64,000 nt of DNA from Flavobacterium caseinilyticum (GTDB taxonomy: Bacteria; Bacteroidota; Bacteroidia; Flavobacteriales; Flavobacteriaceae), in the NCBI RefSeq assembly GCF_004349085.1, contig NZ_SMFM01000001.1, positions 372,001 through 436,000 on the forward strand, written 5' to 3'. Positions within the stretch are counted from its first letter, which is position 1. Each line of letters begins with the position of its first letter. Of the stretch, positions 61,478 to 64,000 are shown in pieces. The notes below the pieces were generated by a model. It saw nothing but the letters and a program-made list of their open reading frames with translations. It was not told the origin of the DNA and made no database searches. A program made the translations under genes and the position numbers.

Positions 61478-63906
61478 TTTTTTTCCTTTTCCAGATATAC
61501 AAAAAGAGCTGTTATTTTATTTTTTAAATTGGAAACAGCTTTTTTAATTTCATCCAAGGAAAGATCTTCAAGTTCCAATTGGTCTAAAATAGTACTAACA
61601 TCCAATGCTTTTATCTGCTTAAACATTGGATTCATTTTATGGGCTATATTTTTTATTTCCTCAAAATTGCTGTCAGTCGAAGCTTGTTCTAATTCATTTA
61701 AACTTTCTATTGTATTTTTTATAAACGATTCTAAAATTTCTTTCAAAGCTTCTTTATCATCAGATAAAAATGATTTCAGCGATTTCAATGTATATGTTTT
61801 TGCTGTGTTTTTAGGATGATTCATCGCAGGTAAAACAACTGGAATTTCACTATTATCGAGTATAGCTTTGATGGTTGCCAAAACAGTTTTTGGAGTATAA
61901 GGTTTCCTGATAACGGTTGTAAATCCAGAATTTTTGTAGTGTTCTAAATCGATATCATTTCTTCCGGTTACCGCAATGACCGGTTGGTTGTCATAATTGG
62001 AGATGGTTTTATTTTGTAATTCTTTCAAAAATGAAAAACCATCCATAACTGGCATTTGTATATCAGTAATGATGAAGTCGAAAGCGTTGTTTTTTATCCA
62101 AGAAAGCGCATCCTGTGCCTTGTCAAAATGGAAAACAAGATACTGCTGCTGGCGCAATACTTCTGTGGTCAACTGCAATAAACTTTGATCGTCATCAATA
62201 ATAATAGCGGTGTATTTCTTTTTTGAGATTTCGATTCCTGTTTCATCACGAGATAATTGCGTATCAAATAGTAACGGAATTTGGATTTCAAAAATACTTC
62301 CTGTTCCCAGTTTACTTTTCAAATGCAATTCACCGCCTAAAATACCGACCATTTTTTTAGAAATCGTAAGACCCAAACCTGTTCCACCATATTTTTTTTC
62401 TATTTTTTCATCGGCTTGTGTAAATTCTTCGAAAATTAATTGTTGGTTCTTTTCTGCAATTCCAATACCGGAATCTTCTATTAATATAATAATTGTATTG
62501 GTTTCTGAATGAACTTTAGCTTCAATTTTTATAAATCCTTCTTCGGTAAATTTGAAAGCATTCCCTATGATATTAGACAATATTTGTCTTAAGCGAAACG
62601 GATCACCAATTATTTTTTGGTGTAGTTTATGATCAATTTCAGTGACGAGTTGTATCGGTTTTTGAATGTAAACAGATTGAATACTGTTGCTTACTTCGGT
62701 GATGATATCGGGTAAAGAGAACGCAAATTTTTCAATAGAAATTTTCCCGGCTTCGATTTGTGTGAAGTCCAATAAGTCCTGAACCAGTTTTGAAATATAA
62801 TCGGAGGAACCTTTAATATTCTTGGTAAAATGCAATTGTTTGGTGTTTAAATCTGAATTACCAAGCAGTTCAGTATACCCAATAATAGTACTTAATGGAG
62901 TCTTTAAATCATGGCTTACCGTTGAAATAAGTTGCTCTCTGCTGGTAAGTAATTTTTTAGCCTTAAGATTTGCAGCTTCCAATTGTTTCTTATACGATTG
63001 TGTCTTAGAAAAATCATTCAATATTAAAATCAGAAAAAATAATGTCAACAGTAACCCAATTATTGCTGCTGTAGTAACAATTTGATTGGTTTTTTTTAAA
63101 GATTTTTCTCTTCCTAAATAGCTTTTGGTGGTGTTAAGAATAATTTCCCGTTCTATAATTCCTAGAACTTTTCTCAATTGGTCCGCGATTGAAAGTTCGT
63201 TTTGAAGCAATTTATTTTCCTCAAGGCTCAATAGTTTTTTCTTATTCGCAGTCTCTTTTTGTACTTCATTCAGCAACATTTTTGAAACTGATAAAATAGA
63301 ATCAGATGCCTTTTTGCTTAACGTGTTGGTGCTGTCATCAGGGATATTTTGATTGAGATAGGCAACATATTTCTTGAGTACATTACGCTCATAGTCGCCC
63401 ATCATTGCAGGGTTTTTTACAAAATCTTCTAATTGAAGTTTCCGCATCGAAGATTCCATTTTTGTCAGATCGGAGATGGCATTACTGACTGCAATTTCAT
63501 CTTCGGTTTTGTTTTTTATAGCTTTTAATTGCTGAATGTTCTGGATTTTTTTGGATAATAAAACCTGTACACTGTCCAATAATGTGATTTGATATGGAGT
63601 AGAAACCGCCGCTTTCAAGGAATCAATGTCAACTTTCAGCGCTGTAGTCTTTGCAACATAATTTTTGAAATCTTTCTCGGATTCCGACTGAATAGCGATT
63701 CTGGCCAGACTTTCTGTTTTGTATAAATCTGATAAGACATTGCTGACTTTCAAAATGGAGCCGTTTTTTTCTATAAAACTTCTTTCAGTTGGAGAAAAAC
63801 TCTTGTTTTCAGAATATAGAAACCAGCCGATGCTTCCAAAAAGCAGCACTAAAACTAGGTAACTGATGAAAACTTTTATTGGAATGTAGCTTTTTTTATT
63901 GTCCAT
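61474..63906 (-). CDS. Hybrid sensor histidine kinase with receiver and HPt domains
   Basis: The 810-residue kinase has membrane helices at about 10-32 and 276-297, enclosing a ~240-residue helical periplasmic sensor. The dimerisation domain contains phospho-His332 (STVSHDLKTPLSTI). The ATPase domain has IGNAFKFTEEG, EDSGIGIAEKNQ and GGTGLGLTISKKM. A receiver domain carries Asp615 (FIITDIQMPVMDG), and a C-terminal HPt domain has His756 (NIAHKMNPMF). This is a complete phosphorelay that could feed the neighbouring response regulator. TATCTTTG lies four bases upstream of its ATG. Confidence 0.95.
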   Translation of the reverse strand: MDNKKSYIPIKVFISYLVLVLLFGSIGWFLYSENKSFSPTERSFIEKNGSILKVSNVLSDLYKTESLARIAIQSESEKDFKNYVAKTTALKVDIDSLKAAVSTPYQITLLDSVQVLLSKKIQNIQQLKAIKNKTEDEIAVSNAISDLTKMESSMRKLQLEDFVKNPAMMGDYERNVLKKYVAYLNQNIPDDSTNTLSKKASDSILSVSKMLLNEVQKETANKKKLLSLEENKLLQNELSIADQLRKVLGIIEREIILNTTKSYLGREKSLKKTNQIVTTAAIIGLLLTLFFLILILNDFSKTQSYKKQLEAANLKAKKLLTSREQLISTVSHDLKTPLSTIIGYTELLGNSDLNTKQLHFTKNIKGSSDYISKLVQDLLDFTQIEAGKISIEKFAFSLPDIITEVSNSIQSVYIQKPIQLVTEIDHKLHQKIIGDPFRLRQILSNIIGNAFKFTEEGFIKIEAKVHSETNTIIILIEDSGIGIAEKNQQLIFEEFTQADEKIEKKYGGTGLGLTISKKMVGILGGELHLKSKLGTGSIFEIQIPLLFDTQLSRDETGIEISKKKYTAIIIDDDQSLLQLTTEVLRQQQYLVFHFDKAQDALSWIKNNAFDFIITDIQMPVMDGFSFLKELQNKTISNYDNQPVIAVTGRNDIDLEHYKNSGFTTVIRKPYTPKTVLATIKAILDNSEIPVVLPAMNHPKNTAKTYTLKSLKSFLSDDKEALKEILESFIKNTIESLNELEQASTDSNFEEIKNIAHKMNPMFKQIKALDVSTILDQLELEDLSLDEIKKAVSNLKNKITALFVYLEKEKN

Positions 63907-63910
63907 TTTT

Positions 63911-63918
63911 CAAAGATA
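63911..63918 (-). promoter_or_regulatory. -7 element four bases before the histidine kinase ATG
   Basis: The minus strand reads TATCTTTG at 63918-63911 and the ATG starts at 63906, the same spacing as in the RamB/ScfR-like gene. A leaderless mRNA is suggested, although no clear -33 TTG at 19 bases is seen. Confidence 0.45.
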
Positions 63919-63970
63919 AAAATTAGAAAAGGCTTTAAAGTTAAGATATTCCAAATATTTTGTCAGTAAC

Positions 63971-64000
63971 AAAAAAACCTCACCGGTGAGTGAGGTTTGG
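63971..64000 (-). terminator. Terminator of a minus-strand gene beyond the window
   Basis: On the minus strand AAACCTCAC (63998-63990) pairs with GTGAGGTTT (63983-63975) and runs into T residues. Inside lies the perfect palindrome CTCACCGGTGAG (63979-63990). The gene it serves lies past base 64000. Confidence 0.7.

Overview
The window comes from a member of the Bacteroidota, most likely a Flavobacterium or close relative. It is AT-rich. Its promoters follow the Bacteroidota pattern, a TTTG or TTG element about 19 bases from TAnnTTTG. It also has a TSP3-repeat OmpA protein, an SdhC with five helices in one chain, an AddA/AddB-like helicase-nuclease pair, a radical-SAM/DUF4130 pair and a SecB-like island protein, all typical of that group.

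Bases 1-37063 and 53218-64000 look like core chromosome. From the left: lepA (cut by the window edge), an FMN-binding PNPOx-like protein, the radical-SAM/DUF4130 pair, a tRNA dihydrouridine synthase, an FtsX/LolE-type permease with rbfA, an AddA-like helicase-nuclease, kbl, an OmpA-type porin, an AddB-like nuclease, a tiny membrane protein with an ABC ATPase, an alpha/beta hydrolase, an AIM24-family protein, a prolidase-type aminopeptidase and a large secreted BNR/VPS10-like protein. Then come the glyoxylate shunt (aceB-aceA, divergent from a RamB/ScfR-like regulator), succinate dehydrogenase sdhCAB, an omega-amidase-like protein, an Ig-like lipoprotein and methylmalonyl-CoA epimerase. After the island follow ribE/pdxA, the lipid block yceD-rpmF-fabH-accB-accC, two tandem small secreted proteins, and a convergent sigma-54 response regulator and hybrid histidine kinase.

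Between about 37120 and 53040 lies a 15.9-kb integrated element. It starts at a tRNA gene with anticodon CAT. The last 18 bases of that tRNA, and its terminator, are repeated at 53012-53077. The element carries a tyrosine integrase, an XRE regulator, a zinc-ribbon protein, a small membrane protein, an AAA ATPase with a DUF3871 protein, a VapE-type helicase, a GIY-YIG nuclease and a type I restriction-modification system. The restriction locus is split: between hsdS and hsdR sit a 78-residue protein, a SecB-like chaperone and a 192-residue protein with a possible ADP-ribosyltransferase-like N-terminus. This resembles a toxin plus chaperone unit and is the best candidate for an undescribed system here.

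A second strong candidate lies inside the AddA-like gene. An in-frame segment of about 520 bases encodes a complete DUF559 (Vsr-like) endonuclease domain flanked by inverted GC-rich hairpin repeats. A further near-identical repeat copy sits at the gene's 5' end. This looks like a small mobile nuclease cassette that kept its host gene open. Two dispersed REP-like elements (7526-7603 and 19928-19990) and several other intergenic repeats are also present.
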